From NCBI RefSeq assembly GCF_029958925.1, contig NZ_CP124616.1, forward strand, positions 1,798,001-1,862,000: a DNA stretch of 64,000 nucleotides, read 5' to 3'. Each line of letters opens with the position of its first letter. Position 1 is the first letter of the stretch. Below, one piece after another: positions 42,703 through 52,205 of this stretch. The position numbers and the translations under genes were made by a program. The DNA is from Tropicibacter oceani (GTDB lineage Bacteria; Pseudomonadota; Alphaproteobacteria; Rhodobacterales; Rhodobacteraceae). The notes below the pieces were generated by a model, which searched no databases, was not told the DNA's origin, and saw only the letters and a list, made by a program, of their open reading frames with translations.

Positions 42703-42733
42703 AAAAACGGCGCCCCATGACGGGGCGCCGTTT
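42703..42733. terminator. Bidirectional terminator between cobA and the NCS2 permease
   Basis: Perfect 12-base stem AAACGGCGCCCC / GGGGCGCCGTTT with a five-base loop. An A run lies on the left (T run on the minus strand) and TTT on the right. It separates convergent genes ending at 42681 and 42759 and should stop both. Confidence 0.85.
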
Positions 42734-42758
42734 CGGTGTCACATGCGCGGTTGCGCTG

Positions 42759-44120
42759 TCATTCGTCGTCCGACTGCTCGGGCAGGGCCAGGTTCAGCAC
42801 GATGGACAGCAGTGCCGCAGGCAACAGGCCCGAGGTCAGCAGGATCTGCATGGTTTGCGGCAGGTGCTGCAGCGCGCCCGGTTCCAGTTGCAGACCCAGG
42901 CCAACCGACAGGGAAATCGCAAAGATCACCATGTTGCGGCGGTTCCAGTTGACGTCCGACAGCATGTTGACACCCGCGGCGGCGACCATGCCGAACATCA
43001 CGACAACGCCGCCGCCAAGGACGTTGATCGGAACCGTGCGGATCACCGCGCCCACCACCGGCATCAGCCCGCAGATGATCAGGAAGATCGCGCCGATGGT
43101 CACGACGTGGCGGCTCATGATGCCGGTCATCGAGATCAGGCCGACGTTCTGGCTGAACGAGGTGTTCGGCAGCCCGCCAAAGATCCCGGCGATCGCGGTG
43201 CCCAGACCGTCGGCATAGGTCGCGCCCTGGATTTCCTTGTCGGTGGCCTCGCGGCCTGCGCCGCCCTTGGTGATGCCGCTGGTGTCGCCCACGGTTTCGA
43301 TGGCCGAGATCACGGCCATGAAGCACATGCCGATGATGATCGCCCCGTTGAATTCAAAGCCCCATTTGAACGGCATGGGCACCTCGAAGATGGCCGCCTT
43401 GGACACGTTGCCAAGGTTCACCTGGCCCATCATGTAGGCCACGACATAGCCGACGATGATGCCGACCAGCACGGCGGCGACGCTCAGCATCCCCTTGGTA
43501 AAGAACTTCAGCGCCAGGGTGACGACGATCACCACCAGCGCCGGGAACCACATGGCCATCGACCCATATTCAGGCTTGCCGATCAGCGGCACGCCGCCTG
43601 CGGAATACTGGATGCCGACCCGCACCAGCGCCAGACCGATCATCAGGACGATCAGACCGGTGACCAGCGGCGGCAGGGCAAAGCGGATCTTGCCAATGAC
43701 AGTGCCCAGCATGAAGTGAAAGATGCCGCCGATGACAACGCCGGTCATCAGCCCCGCCATGCCTGCGGTGCCTTGCCCGACCACGGCCGGGATCATCACC
43801 GGGATGAAGGCAAAGGATGTGCCCTGCACGATCGGCAGACGCGCGCCCACCGGGCCCATGCCGATGGTCTGGAACAGCGTCGCGATGCCCGCGAACAGCA
43901 TCGACATCTGGATCATGTAGGTCATGTCCGGGAAACCCAGCGCGCCCTGATCCGAGCCAAAGCCAAAGCCCGCGGCCCCCGCGATGATGATCGCGGGCGT
44001 CACGTTGGACACGAACATCGCCAGAACGTGCTGGATGCCCAGCGGCACCGCCTTGGCCAGTGGGGGTGTATAGTTTGGATCGCGCAGTTGCTCTGCGGTC
44101 CCGATCGAAGTGTCAGCCAT
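42759..44120 (-). CDS. NCS2 nucleobase permease, xanthine/urate type
   Basis: Polytopic permease (453 residues, about 14 helices) of the NAT/NCS2 family. The signature segment SFSQNVGLISMTGIMSRHV has the QN-x-G pattern of xanthine/urate carriers; uracil carriers have EN there. The first helix contains QHVLAMFVSNVTPAII. The second of two adjacent ATGs (44120) is best spaced from GGAGGG. It stands alone between the nas operon and a sugar operon; import of xanthine or urate as nitrogen source would fit its neighbours. Confidence 0.88.
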   Translation of the reverse strand: MADTSIGTAEQLRDPNYTPPLAKAVPLGIQHVLAMFVSNVTPAIIIAGAAGFGFGSDQGALGFPDMTYMIQMSMLFAGIATLFQTIGMGPVGARLPIVQGTSFAFIPVMIPAVVGQGTAGMAGLMTGVVIGGIFHFMLGTVIGKIRFALPPLVTGLIVLMIGLALVRVGIQYSAGGVPLIGKPEYGSMAMWFPALVVIVVTLALKFFTKGMLSVAAVLVGIIVGYVVAYMMGQVNLGNVSKAAIFEVPMPFKWGFEFNGAIIIGMCFMAVISAIETVGDTSGITKGGAGREATDKEIQGATYADGLGTAIAGIFGGLPNTSFSQNVGLISMTGIMSRHVVTIGAIFLIICGLMPVVGAVIRTVPINVLGGGVVVMFGMVAAAGVNMLSDVNWNRRNMVIFAISLSVGLGLQLEPGALQHLPQTMQILLTSGLLPAALLSIVLNLALPEQSDDE

Positions 44121-44123
44121 CAT

Positions 44124-44761
44124 GTCCCTCCGTGTTGACTGGTGTCGGGCCCGCCTCTTGATCGGGCTGGGTCCCTTTGTGGGGTGGCGCAGCGATGAGG
44201 ACATCGCCAGGCCGGGGGTGGTGCAGAGCGGCGCACAGGCCGATCCGACGCATGGTGTTGAATGTCCGCTGCGCTGCAGCGACGGCAAGGGGCGCGCGCC
44301 GGGATGGGGCGTGCGGTTTGTCGCAGGCTGGCCCAGGGGCGCGAGGTTGCCGTTGTTTCAAGCGGTTTGCACGATTTTCGGTCGCCGCTGGCAAGTGTCG
44401 GTATCAGGCTGCCAACAGGGGGATGACCCATCCGGCCCGGCGCGCTTTGGAAAGGCGCAGCAGCAGGGCGATCGGACGGGGCGCAGGTCATGCCGACGTG
44501 TCCATGCGGAACAGCGGGCAAGGCCGGGCCGCCGTACCGCCCGCCGGCGCAGCAGCGCCCCGCCCATGCATGTCCCTTGGATACCGGTTCACCGCGGCCC
44601 TCCATTCCCCGCTTTCTTATAGGGCATGGAAATCATCAGGACTTTATAGATATTTTTGAAACAGCTTTGCGCAGTTGCCGACAAATGTGGCAGATGGCGC
44701 CTGTCTGCCGAAAGAAAGGGCAGGCGGCGCGGGGGCCAGGGCCGCCCGCGCCGGTTCCGTG
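44124..44761. other. 638-base stretch without a recognisable gene
   Basis: This lies upstream of the NCS2 permease and downstream of the minus-strand ABC ATPase gene. No open frame here has a convincing start or a recognisable product. The part nearest 44600-44680 is clearly more AT-rich than its surroundings and may hold a promoter. I could not identify a riboswitch by eye. Confidence 0.5.
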
Positions 44762-45808
44762 TCAGACCCGCAGGCCGTCGCCGTCAAAGAACGACAGGCG
44801 GTCAGGATCGAATTTCAACCCGACGGTGTCGCCTTCGCGGTGGGTCACATCGCCAAAGCTGCGCTGGGTGATCTTGCCCAGCGGCCCGCAATCGATCACC
44901 AGAAAGCTGTCGGCGCCAAGGTATTCGATCACGTCAATCACCCCGTCGCACTGGCCTTGGCCCTGGGCGACGACCTCGATGTGTTCGGGCCGGATGCCGA
45001 TGTGCTGCGCCGCGCGATCACCCGCAAAGGCGCCGCCACGCCCGCCTTGCAGGGCATAGCTGCCTTGCCCGGTCTCACAGGGCAGGATGTTCATCTTGGG
45101 GCTGCCGATGAACTGCGCCACGAACAGGTTGGCGGGGCGTTCATACAATTCGCGCGGTGTGCCGACCTGCGCGATCTTGCCGAACTCCAGCACCACGATG
45201 CGGTCCGCCAGGGTCATCGCCTCGACCTGGTCATGGGTGACGTAGATCATCGTCGATTTCAGCGACTGGTGCAGCTTGGCGATTTCATAGCGCATTTCCA
45301 CCCGCAGGGCGGCGTCCAGGTTCGACAGCGGTTCGTCAAACAGGAACGCCGTGGGGTCGCGCACGATGCAGCGCCCGATGGCCACGCGCTGGCGCTGCCC
45401 GCCCGACAGGTCCTTTGGGCGGCGGTCCAGATAGGGGCCCAGCTTCAGAACTTCGGCGGCGTGATCGACCTTGCGGGCGATTTCATCCTTGGGCGCGCCC
45501 GAGGTTTTCAGGCTGAAGCCGACGTTCTCGCGCACCGTCATGTGCGGGTACAGCGCATAGCTCTGGAACACCATGGCCAGCCCGCGCTTGCTGGGCGGCT
45601 CGGCGGTGACATCGCGCCCGTCGATGTCCAGCGACCCGCGGCTGATATCCTCAAGCCCCCCGATCATCCGCAACAGCGTGCTTTTCCCACAGCCCGAAGG
45701 CCCGACGAAAACCACGAATTCCCCGTCGTTGATCTGCAGGTCGACACCCTTGATCACCTGCACATTGCCGTACCACTTTTCGACGGCCTTCAGCGTGATT
45801 GCCCCCAT
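44762..45808 (-). CDS. Sugar ABC transporter ATPase, UgpC/MalK type
   Basis: ATP-binding subunit of 348 residues. Walker [10 protein letters not shown] (36-44), signature LSGGQRQR, Walker [15 protein letters not shown] and switch region [15 protein letters not shown] are all present, followed by a TOBE domain. The ATG overlaps the hydrolase stop by one base (TGATG). It is the last gene of the LacI-controlled operon and energises the importer at 47076-51077. Confidence 0.92.
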   Translation of the reverse strand: MGAITLKAVEKWYGNVQVIKGVDLQINDGEFVVFVGPSGCGKSTLLRMIGGLEDISRGSLDIDGRDVTAEPPSKRGLAMVFQSYALYPHMTVRENVGFSLKTSGAPKDEIARKVDHAAEVLKLGPYLDRRPKDLSGGQRQRVAIGRCIVRDPTAFLFDEPLSNLDAALRVEMRYEIAKLHQSLKSTMIYVTHDQVEAMTLADRIVVLEFGKIAQVGTPRELYERPANLFVAQFIGSPKMNILPCETGQGSYALQGGRGGAFAGDRAAQHIGIRPEHIEVVAQGQGQCDGVIDVIEYLGADSFLVIDCGPLGKITQRSFGDVTHREGDTVGLKFDPDRLSFFDGDGLRV

Positions 45809-47079
45809 CAGCTTGCCTCCGCACTGGGCGACGCCCAGGCCAGCCAGACCGCCGCCGTCCAGGTGAATGTGCCACCCCCGGCCGGATCGCCGTTCAGCGG
45901 GTTGAAATATTCGGCAAAGCCATGCCGCGCGATCAGTTCGCGGGTCAGCAGGCGCAGCTTTTCGGCCTCGGGCTTGTGTCCCATTTCGGCCAGGCCGCGC
46001 CCGATCAGCGCGTTGATGATCGCCCAGGTCGGCCCGCGCCAATAACGTTTCGGGTTGAAGATTTCGGTGCCGACCTTGTGGCTCGGGATGGGGTAGGGGC
46101 TGGCGTCAAAGGCCTGGCGCAGCTCGTCCAGCATCACATCGCTTTCAAGCCCGGCGTACCAGCACAGGAAAGACGCGCAGGACACGTTGCCGGTATGGTG
46201 CCCGGTGGTCAGGTTGATCGCGTCGAAAACGCCGTCCTCCCCCTTCAGGCGCGCGGCGCCGGCCTCCAGCCGTGCGGTCCAGCTGTCGATTTCGCCGCGG
46301 TCCTCGCCCAGCAGATCGGCCAGGGCGGCCAGGTCGCGGTTGGCGCGCAGCAGGATAAAGGTCATCGTCGGGTCGGCCACCATGAAGGGGCGGTCCTTGG
46401 CCAGGGCCGCATCGTCCCAGTCCAGCCTGCGCCCGCGCTGCACCAACCAGATGTAGCGGTCATAGTCTTCCTTGGTCGGGCGCATGGCGGGATCGACATG
46501 GCTGGTGTCTCGGCGGGTGTATTCGCCGACGCCGACAGGGTCGATCGCGGCCATGGCCTCGTCCCAGTCGGGGGCATTGTCGCGGCCCGCCTCCCAGGGG
46601 TGGGTGATGAAGATCGCGCCGCCATCGCTGCGCCAGTCCATGAACCAGCGGTGCCAGTCGACCATCCTGGTGAACAGCGCGCGCAGGCGGGGCTCGCCGG
46701 CGGCGGGGTCCTTTTCGTAAACCGCACGGGCAAAGCTGGCCGCCACGGGCGGCTGGCTGATGCCTGAACTGGGCGTCGTGCCCTTGTCCTGCGCGCCCCA
46801 GACGTCGGGGCCCGGGAAATACCCCGGATCAGGCTTGTGAAAAAGGATATGCGGCACCATCCCGCTGGGCCACTGCCCGGCGAACAGCGTCTCAAGCTCG
46901 GCCCAGGCCCGGTCGATGTCGAATTGCGCAAACCCCCAGGCGGCAAAGGCGCTGTCCCAGTTCCACTGGTAGGGATACAGGCCGGCGGTCGGCACGGTAT
47001 AGCCGCCCCGGTCGTTGCCCCGCAGGATCGCGCGGGCCTGTTCGTCGATGCTGATGTGATCTTGGCTCATGTGGGTCAT
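45808..47079 (-). CDS. GH63-like glycosidase (mannosyl/glucosylglycerate hydrolase type)
   Basis: A 423-residue (alpha/alpha)6-barrel hydrolase with no signal peptide. [32 protein letters not shown] and [20 protein letters not shown] match the GH63 branch of mannosylglycerate and glucosylglycerate hydrolases. [20 protein letters not shown] is the usual C-terminal motif. The length is close to known members of that branch and much shorter than eukaryotic GH63 glucosidases. Its ATG overlaps the permease stop. The substrate probably arrives through the same-operon importer. Confidence 0.8.
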   Translation of the reverse strand: MTHMSQDHISIDEQARAILRGNDRGGYTVPTAGLYPYQWNWDSAFAAWGFAQFDIDRAWAELETLFAGQWPSGMVPHILFHKPDPGYFPGPDVWGAQDKGTTPSSGISQPPVAASFARAVYEKDPAAGEPRLRALFTRMVDWHRWFMDWRSDGGAIFITHPWEAGRDNAPDWDEAMAAIDPVGVGEYTRRDTSHVDPAMRPTKEDYDRYIWLVQRGRRLDWDDAALAKDRPFMVADPTMTFILLRANRDLAALADLLGEDRGEIDSWTARLEAGAARLKGEDGVFDAINLTTGHHTGNVSCASFLCWYAGLESDVMLDELRQAFDASPYPIPSHKVGTEIFNPKRYWRGPTWAIINALIGRGLAEMGHKPEAEKLRLLTRELIARHGFAEYFNPLNGDPAGGGTFTWTAAVWLAWASPSAEAS

Positions 47080-48287
47080 CCTTTAACCGATCCGGCCGTC
47101 AGGCCCTTGGTCATGAAACGTTCCAATCCCAGGAACAGCACCATGATCGGCACGGTCGCCACGACCGAGCCCGCCATCAGGTGCTGCCTGGGAATTTCCG
47201 AGGAATTGAGGCTGGCAATTCCGCGCGTGAGGGTGAATTTGCTGGGATCGTCCAGCAGCATGAAGGCCAGCAGGAATTCGTTCCAGGCAATCATGAAGAC
47301 ATAAAGCGACACCGAGGCCATGGCCGGCAGCGACAGCGGCAGGGTGATCTTCCAGATCACCTGCAACCGGCTCAGCCCGTCCATCAACCCCGCTTCCTCG
47401 ATCTCGGCGGGCAGGCCGCGGAAATACCCCTGCAGCATGTACAGCGCCACCGGGATCGTCGTCACCGGATAGATCATCAGGATGCCGACAACCGTGTTGC
47501 GCAGCCCGGTCATGGAAAAGGCGATGTAGATCGGCAGCGCCAGAACGATGATCGGCACCATGTAGATCAACAGGATCGAGCGCGAGAAAACCGCCTGTCC
47601 CTTGAACCGCAACCGCGCCACCGCATAGGCGCCGGGAATGCTGAACAGCAGGGTGATAAAGACGGTCAGCACCGAAATGACCAGCGAATTCAGCATGTAG
47701 GTGCCAAAGTTGAAATCGCGGAACAATTCGGTATAGCTGCGCAGCACCCCCCAGCCCAGCGACCAGTCCAACGAGAAATCCAACGGGTTCTGGATCAGCT
47801 GCGACTGGTTCTTCAGGCTGGTCATCACCATCACGTAAAACGGGATGGCGACGATGGCCGTGAAAAACACATAGCCAAAGCCGGTCAGGAACCGGATCAC
47901 CGCCTCTTCGAACACATGCCGGGTCACGGCAGAGCGGCTCAGGTTCTCAAGGAAATGCAGCAGCGGCCAGCACACCGCCAGCCCCAGCGCCACCCCGGTC
48001 ACCAGCCGCAGCCCGATCCCGGTGTCCGTGCTCAGCACCGGCCCGATGCCCATCACCATGCCCAGGGCAAAGCCGATGCAACCGGCGGCGACGACAATCC
48101 GCTTGCGCCGCACCCCAAGACAGGCCACCCCCAGCGGGGCCCCCACGATCAGCGCATAGAACGCCGACGGCCGAAAGGCCGCCCCGGTGGCAAAACTCAT
48201 CGCCACCGAAACCGTCACCGCCGCCACAAAGACCCAAAGCACCCCAATCACCGGCCCGGTCACATAGCCATGCCTGAACAAAGTCAT
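47076..48287 (-). CDS. Sugar ABC permease, MalG-like, with extra N-terminal membrane domain
   Basis: CUT1 permease of 403 residues, about 120 longer than usual. The core permease (about 130-403) has the EAA loop AEIEEAGLMDGLSRLQVIWKITLP. The first 115 residues form four additional hydrophobic helices (about 12-32, 42-57, 64-83, 92-110), absent from typical MalG. AAGGAG lies nine bases before ATG 48287, so the extension is genuinely in frame with a good start. It overlaps the hydrolase gene. Confidence 0.87.
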   Translation of the reverse strand: MTLFRHGYVTGPVIGVLWVFVAAVTVSVAMSFATGAAFRPSAFYALIVGAPLGVACLGVRRKRIVVAAGCIGFALGMVMGIGPVLSTDTGIGLRLVTGVALGLAVCWPLLHFLENLSRSAVTRHVFEEAVIRFLTGFGYVFFTAIVAIPFYVMVMTSLKNQSQLIQNPLDFSLDWSLGWGVLRSYTELFRDFNFGTYMLNSLVISVLTVFITLLFSIPGAYAVARLRFKGQAVFSRSILLIYMVPIIVLALPIYIAFSMTGLRNTVVGILMIYPVTTIPVALYMLQGYFRGLPAEIEEAGLMDGLSRLQVIWKITLPLSLPAMASVSLYVFMIAWNEFLLAFMLLDDPSKFTLTRGIASLNSSEIPRQHLMAGSVVATVPIMVLFLGLERFMTKGLTAGSVKG

Positions 48288-48332
48288 GCGCCCCACTCCT
48301 TGTTTCTTTGTGCATCAAATATCCCGGGTGGT

Positions 48333-48353
48333 CCGGGGGGCAGCGCCCCCCGG
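48333..48353. repeat. GC-rich hairpin between the two permease genes
   Basis: Perfect stem CCGGGGGGC / GCCCCCCGG with a three-base loop, in the 98-base gap between the MalF-like and MalG-like genes. There is no T run. It may stabilise or pause the transcript. Confidence 0.45.
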
Positions 48354-48384
48354 CCGGTCGGCTGCCGCAGGCAGGCGAAAGTCC

Positions 48385-49614
48385 TCATAGCCCTTCCTCC
48401 CGGCTGACGTATTTGAAGAAGACGACGGAAAAACTCAGAAGGCACAGAAAGATCACCACGGCCACCGCCGCGCCGGCGCCGATGTTCGACACCGCAAAGG
48501 CCTGCTCATAGACATTCACCGTCAAGGTGCGCGTCCCGGCATTGCCGCCCGTCAAAAGGAAAATGTCGTCGAACTTGTTGAAGGTCCAGATGAAGCGCAG
48601 CAGGAACAGCACGCTCAGAATACCCAGAAGCTGAGGCAGGCTCAGATACCAGAACTGCTGGAACGGGCTGGCGCCGTCCATGTCCGCCGCCTCGTACATG
48701 TCGCTGTCGATGCTTTGCATCCGGGCAAGGATGAACAGGAAGGACAGCGGGAAATAGCGCCAGATCTCGAACACCGTGACCATGATCAGCGCCAGTGGCT
48801 TCTGCCCGAAAAAGTTGATGGCCTCTTCGGTCACACCCATCTGGATCAGCAGGGCATTGGCGCTGCCGGAAAAGGGATCGAACAGGATCAGCCAGGAAAA
48901 GGCCACCGCGATCACCGGCGCGACATAGGGAAACAGGTACAGCCCCCGCAGGATGCCCTGCCCGCGAAAGCTCTTGTCCAGCAGCAGCGCCGCGAACAGC
49001 CCGACCAGCAGCGCGCCGATGGTGCCAAAGACGGTATAGAACAACGTCACCCACAGCACCGACCAGAACTCGGCTCCGTCAAAGACCCGGGCGAAATTCT
49101 CCAGCGTAAAGGTGCCATTGGTCAGGATGCTGTCGGACCGGCCGCTGATCTCTGGGGCGCTGTCCTCGGCGCTGCGTTCGGCCGCGTCCTCATCGGCGGT
49201 CGACGCGGGCAGCAGCAGCCGTTCGTTGTACCCCGGCTCAAGGGTGCCGATGTCGCAGGCCAGCGCGCGCCCGGTCAGGGTGCACTGCGGCGGCAGTTCG
49301 CCCAGCACCAGGCCGTCGGGTATCGTGTCGCGCAGGGACACATCCGTCACCTCGGTGTCCTGGCTTGAATTGCGGATGCGGTACTCGATGCGCAGATCGT
49401 CGCCCGATCCGCGCAGGTTTTCGCGCACCACCGCGGCGGCGGGGCGCAGGTCGGACAGGCCGATCGGTTTGAAGGAAATCCAGAAGATCGCCAGCAGGGG
49501 CAGAACCACGACCAGCGCGACGCTGATCAACGTGGGGGCCAACAGGCCCCAGGCAAGGCGCGCCTCGCGCCGGGCCAGGGGCGTCGTGCCTGTCGGAGGT
49601 GTCATGTCGGTCAT
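48385..49614 (-). CDS. Sugar ABC permease, MalF-like, with DUF11-like extracytoplasmic insert
   Basis: CUT1 permease of 409 residues. Helix 1 is about 19-46. Residues about 52-165 form a large insert before the second helix (from 183). The insert resembles a DUF11/Ig-like beta domain: VSLRDTIPDGLVLGELPP, then C111 and C120 in QCTLTGRALACDIGTLEPG, followed by an acidic linker. The core has the EAA-type loop DMYEAADMDGASPFQQFWYLSLP. By topology the insert faces the periplasm, as does the Ig-like P2 loop of E. coli MalF, though its position differs. Confidence 0.87.
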   Translation of the reverse strand: MTDMTPPTGTTPLARREARLAWGLLAPTLISVALVVVLPLLAIFWISFKPIGLSDLRPAAAVVRENLRGSGDDLRIEYRIRNSSQDTEVTDVSLRDTIPDGLVLGELPPQCTLTGRALACDIGTLEPGYNERLLLPASTADEDAAERSAEDSAPEISGRSDSILTNGTFTLENFARVFDGAEFWSVLWVTLFYTVFGTIGALLVGLFAALLLDKSFRGQGILRGLYLFPYVAPVIAVAFSWLILFDPFSGSANALLIQMGVTEEAINFFGQKPLALIMVTVFEIWRYFPLSFLFILARMQSIDSDMYEAADMDGASPFQQFWYLSLPQLLGILSVLFLLRFIWTFNKFDDIFLLTGGNAGTRTLTVNVYEQAFAVSNIGAGAAVAVVIFLCLLSFSVVFFKYVSREEGL

Positions 49615-49646
49615 GGCAGGTGCCTTTGATGAAACGGGCCCTCCGC

Positions 49647-49715
49647 GCCCCGGGCTTGACCCGGGGCCTCATGGCCAACAGCGCGAAGGGAAAGGCCCCG
49701 GGACAAGCCCGGGGC
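49647..49715. repeat. Paired REP-like palindromes between binding protein and permease genes
   Basis: Two copies of a 23-base GC-rich unit (49647-49669 and 49693-49715) lie in opposite orientation and differ at one base. Each unit is itself a hairpin, CCCCGGG-CTTGA-CCCGGGG in the first copy. The pair can fold into a longer cruciform. The location 3' of the binding-protein gene is typical of REP/BIME-like elements that protect mRNA ends. Confidence 0.7.
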
Positions 49716-49730
49716 AGGCAGGGCAGGCAG

Positions 49731-51077
49731 TTACTCGATGGCGCCCAGTTCGGCGTTCATCGCCGCCACGGCGGCCGCGGCATCGACTTCACCGTCGATG
49801 TACTGGCGCACGATGCGGTTGATCGCCTGGCTGTTGATCATCTTCGAAGCCAGCGACAGCTGACCATCGGCGACACCCCAGCGCTGGGCCACGTCCAGAC
49901 CGCCGACGATCTCGTCGATCATCGCCTTGTCATACAGATCGCCCAGCGGCGCCTTGCGGTCCACGCCCACGGGCAGGGTCGCCCAGAGGTCCTTGAACTT
50001 GTTGGGCTCGTCCATGGTGCCAGCACGCACCGGGAACTTGCCCTCGGGCGCGATCGACAGCGTCTGGCCATAGCCTTCGTCCATCGAGAACTTGACGAAA
50101 TCCATCGCCGCGTCGGTGTCCGCATCGGTGGTGATGCCGAAATAGCGGATGTCGCCCCAGGCCGCGCCATCGGGGTTGGACGGTCCGGCAAAGGTCGTCA
50201 CGATCCCGGTTTTCGACGCCAGCTCCGGGCTGGTCGGATCGTCGTTGATCGTCGGCGGAGCGCTGTCACGCAGGCCGGCTAGTTCGTCCAGGATGAAGGG
50301 CGACCAGATGATCATCGCCGCGTTGCCGCTGAAATACAGGCTGCGCGACTGGTCCCAGTACAGATCCCCCGGAGGCGAGGATTCGGCCAGCTTCTTGTAG
50401 AAGTCCAGGACCTCGATGGTCTTGGCCTCGTCCAGCGGTGCAAAGCCATCCGGCCCGACCGGCGACACGCCGTTGGCAAGGAAGACATGCTCCAGCACCT
50501 GGCTCATGAAGTTTTCGTCGACCTTGGTCGCGGCGACGAAACCGTACATTTCCGGCGGGTTGTGCAGCGCTTCCAGCGCGGCCTCGACCGCGGCAAAGCT
50601 GGTCGGCGCGGCAAGCCCTGCGGCATCGAACAGATCCTTGCGATAGACGATCATCTGCGTCCAGCCATCCACGGGCACCGAGGCGGTTTCGCCCTCGTAG
50701 GCCGCCATCGCCAGCGCGCCGGGGGCAAAGCTGTCGGCGCCAAGCGCCTCGATCACCTCGGACGCGGCCTCGGTGTCCAGGATGCCGGCTTCGGCCCAGG
50801 GCAGGGCGTATTGCAGCGTGTGATAGATCACGTCCGGCAGATCGCCGGCGGCAAAGGCGGCGGTGGCGCGGGTGCCCAGATCGCTTTCCGAAACCGGGAT
50901 CACCTCGACCTCGGTGCCGGTCATCTCCTTGAAGGCGGCAGCCATTTCTTCCTGTTTGGCCAGGCGCTCGGGCTGTTCCTCGGTGGTCCAGAAACGAATG
51001 GTGTCGGCAGACACGGCGCCGGCCATGAAGGCCAGTACCATCGCGCTGCTGGTCAAAAGTTTCATCTGTCTGGTCAT
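49731..51077 (-). CDS. Extracellular sugar-binding protein of ABC importer
   Basis: Periplasmic solute-binding protein of 448 residues (family 1). The signal peptide covers about residues 1-27 (KLLTSSAMVLAFMAGAVSA). The mature start DTIRFWTTEEQPERLAKQEE is typical. ATG 51077 has GGGAGA upstream; a second ATG at 51065 is possible. It follows the lacI gene by 32 bases and so shares its transcript. The ligand is inferred to be a glycosylglycerate or similar small glucoside from the linked hydrolase. Confidence 0.92.
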   Translation of the reverse strand: MTRQMKLLTSSAMVLAFMAGAVSADTIRFWTTEEQPERLAKQEEMAAAFKEMTGTEVEVIPVSESDLGTRATAAFAAGDLPDVIYHTLQYALPWAEAGILDTEAASEVIEALGADSFAPGALAMAAYEGETASVPVDGWTQMIVYRKDLFDAAGLAAPTSFAAVEAALEALHNPPEMYGFVAATKVDENFMSQVLEHVFLANGVSPVGPDGFAPLDEAKTIEVLDFYKKLAESSPPGDLYWDQSRSLYFSGNAAMIIWSPFILDELAGLRDSAPPTINDDPTSPELASKTGIVTTFAGPSNPDGAAWGDIRYFGITTDADTDAAMDFVKFSMDEGYGQTLSIAPEGKFPVRAGTMDEPNKFKDLWATLPVGVDRKAPLGDLYDKAMIDEIVGGLDVAQRWGVADGQLSLASKMINSQAINRIVRQYIDGEVDAAAAVAAMNAELGAIE

Positions 51078-51109
51078 TGTCTTCTCTCCCTTTTTGGTTC
51101 TGTTCTGGG

Positions 51110-52171
51110 TCATTCCGGCAGCGCCCCGTGCGAGCCCCGCTCCTGGAAACTGGCCGGGACCAATTCGCGGCAGTCCTCGACTGCGGCGCCCCGGATAAGA
51201 TGGATCAGCATTTCGGCCAGACGCGCGCCCGCCTTGCGGGTGTCGACGGCCCATGTGGTCAATTTCGGTTCGATCAGATCGCCCTCGGGGATGCCGTCAT
51301 AGGACATGATCGACAGGTCGCGCCCGATGTGCAGGCCGCGCTGGCGCGCCGCCTCGTAGGCGCCAAGCGCCGCGCGGTCGACGGAATACAAGATCGCCGT
51401 GGCCGGGCGGTCAAGCGACACCAGCCCATGCGCCGCCGCTTCGCCCGCTGCGGCGCCGACCGCCGGGTCGGCGACCAGGCCCGGGTCGAAATCCAGCCCC
51501 GCCGCGGCCAGCCCCGCGCGATAACCTTCAAGCCGCAGCTTGGAATAGGTATAGCCGGTGGCCCCGGGCACAAAGCCGATGCGCCGATGCCCCAGTGCCG
51601 CCAGCCGCTGGACCGCCTCGGCCATGGCGTCTTCGCTGGCGATGTCGAACCAGGCGCAGCCGGTCGGGTCCTCGGTGCGGCCGTACAGGATGAAGGGGAT
51701 GCCATGGCTGCGCAGATAGGCGACACGCGGATCGCGCAGTTTCGTGCGCGGCAGGATGAACCCGTCGGCCTTGCGTTCATCGGCCAGCTTTTGCATCAGG
51801 CGCAGCGTGTCGTCGTCGCTGGCGGCGGTGGCCACGGTCATGGTCCAGTCCTCGCGCGATGCGGCCTCGGACAGGCCGGCCAGGAATTCGGCCACAAAGG
51901 GGCGGTGGGCGTCGTGCTCGGTGACTTCCAGCACCAGCCCGATCGAGCGTGACCGCCCGGTGCGGATCGCCTGGGCCTGGGACAGCGGGCGATACCCCAG
52001 CTTGTCCGCTGCCTTGCGCACCCGCAGGCAGGTGGCCTCGGAAATGTCGGAATAGCCGTTCAGCGCCCGGCTGACCGTGCCCTTGGTCAGGTCAAGATGC
52101 CGTGCCAGATCCGAGATGGTGACCCGTTTCCCGGACGTTGGTCGTGGCTGTGCAATGGCGCTGTCTTGCAT
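51110..52171 (-). CDS. LacI-family transcriptional regulator
   Basis: LacI/GalR-type repressor of 353 residues. The N-terminal helix-turn-helix and hinge are VTISDLARHLDLTKGTVSRALNGYSDIS; a periplasmic-binding-protein-like sugar domain follows. ATG 52171 (MQDSAIA) is preceded by GGGAGG; an upstream ATG at 52249 would place the operator inside the gene. It is the first gene of the importer operon rather than divergent from it, so it should repress itself together with the transport genes. Confidence 0.9.
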   Translation of the reverse strand: MQDSAIAQPRPTSGKRVTISDLARHLDLTKGTVSRALNGYSDISEATCLRVRKAADKLGYRPLSQAQAIRTGRSRSIGLVLEVTEHDAHRPFVAEFLAGLSEAASREDWTMTVATAASDDDTLRLMQKLADERKADGFILPRTKLRDPRVAYLRSHGIPFILYGRTEDPTGCAWFDIASEDAMAEAVQRLAALGHRRIGFVPGATGYTYSKLRLEGYRAGLAAAGLDFDPGLVADPAVGAAAGEAAAHGLVSLDRPATAILYSVDRAALGAYEAARQRGLHIGRDLSIMSYDGIPEGDLIEPKLTTWAVDTRKAGARLAEMLIHLIRGAAVEDCRELVPASFQERGSHGALPE

Positions 52172-52205
52172 CTGTCGATTCGTCCTCCCGCCCTTAGGGG
52201 AACGT

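Noticed and set aside
44124-44761. A purine riboswitch of the Firmicutes type before the NCS2 permease
   Set aside because: No matching three-way junction core was visible, and this class is not expected in this group of bacteria.
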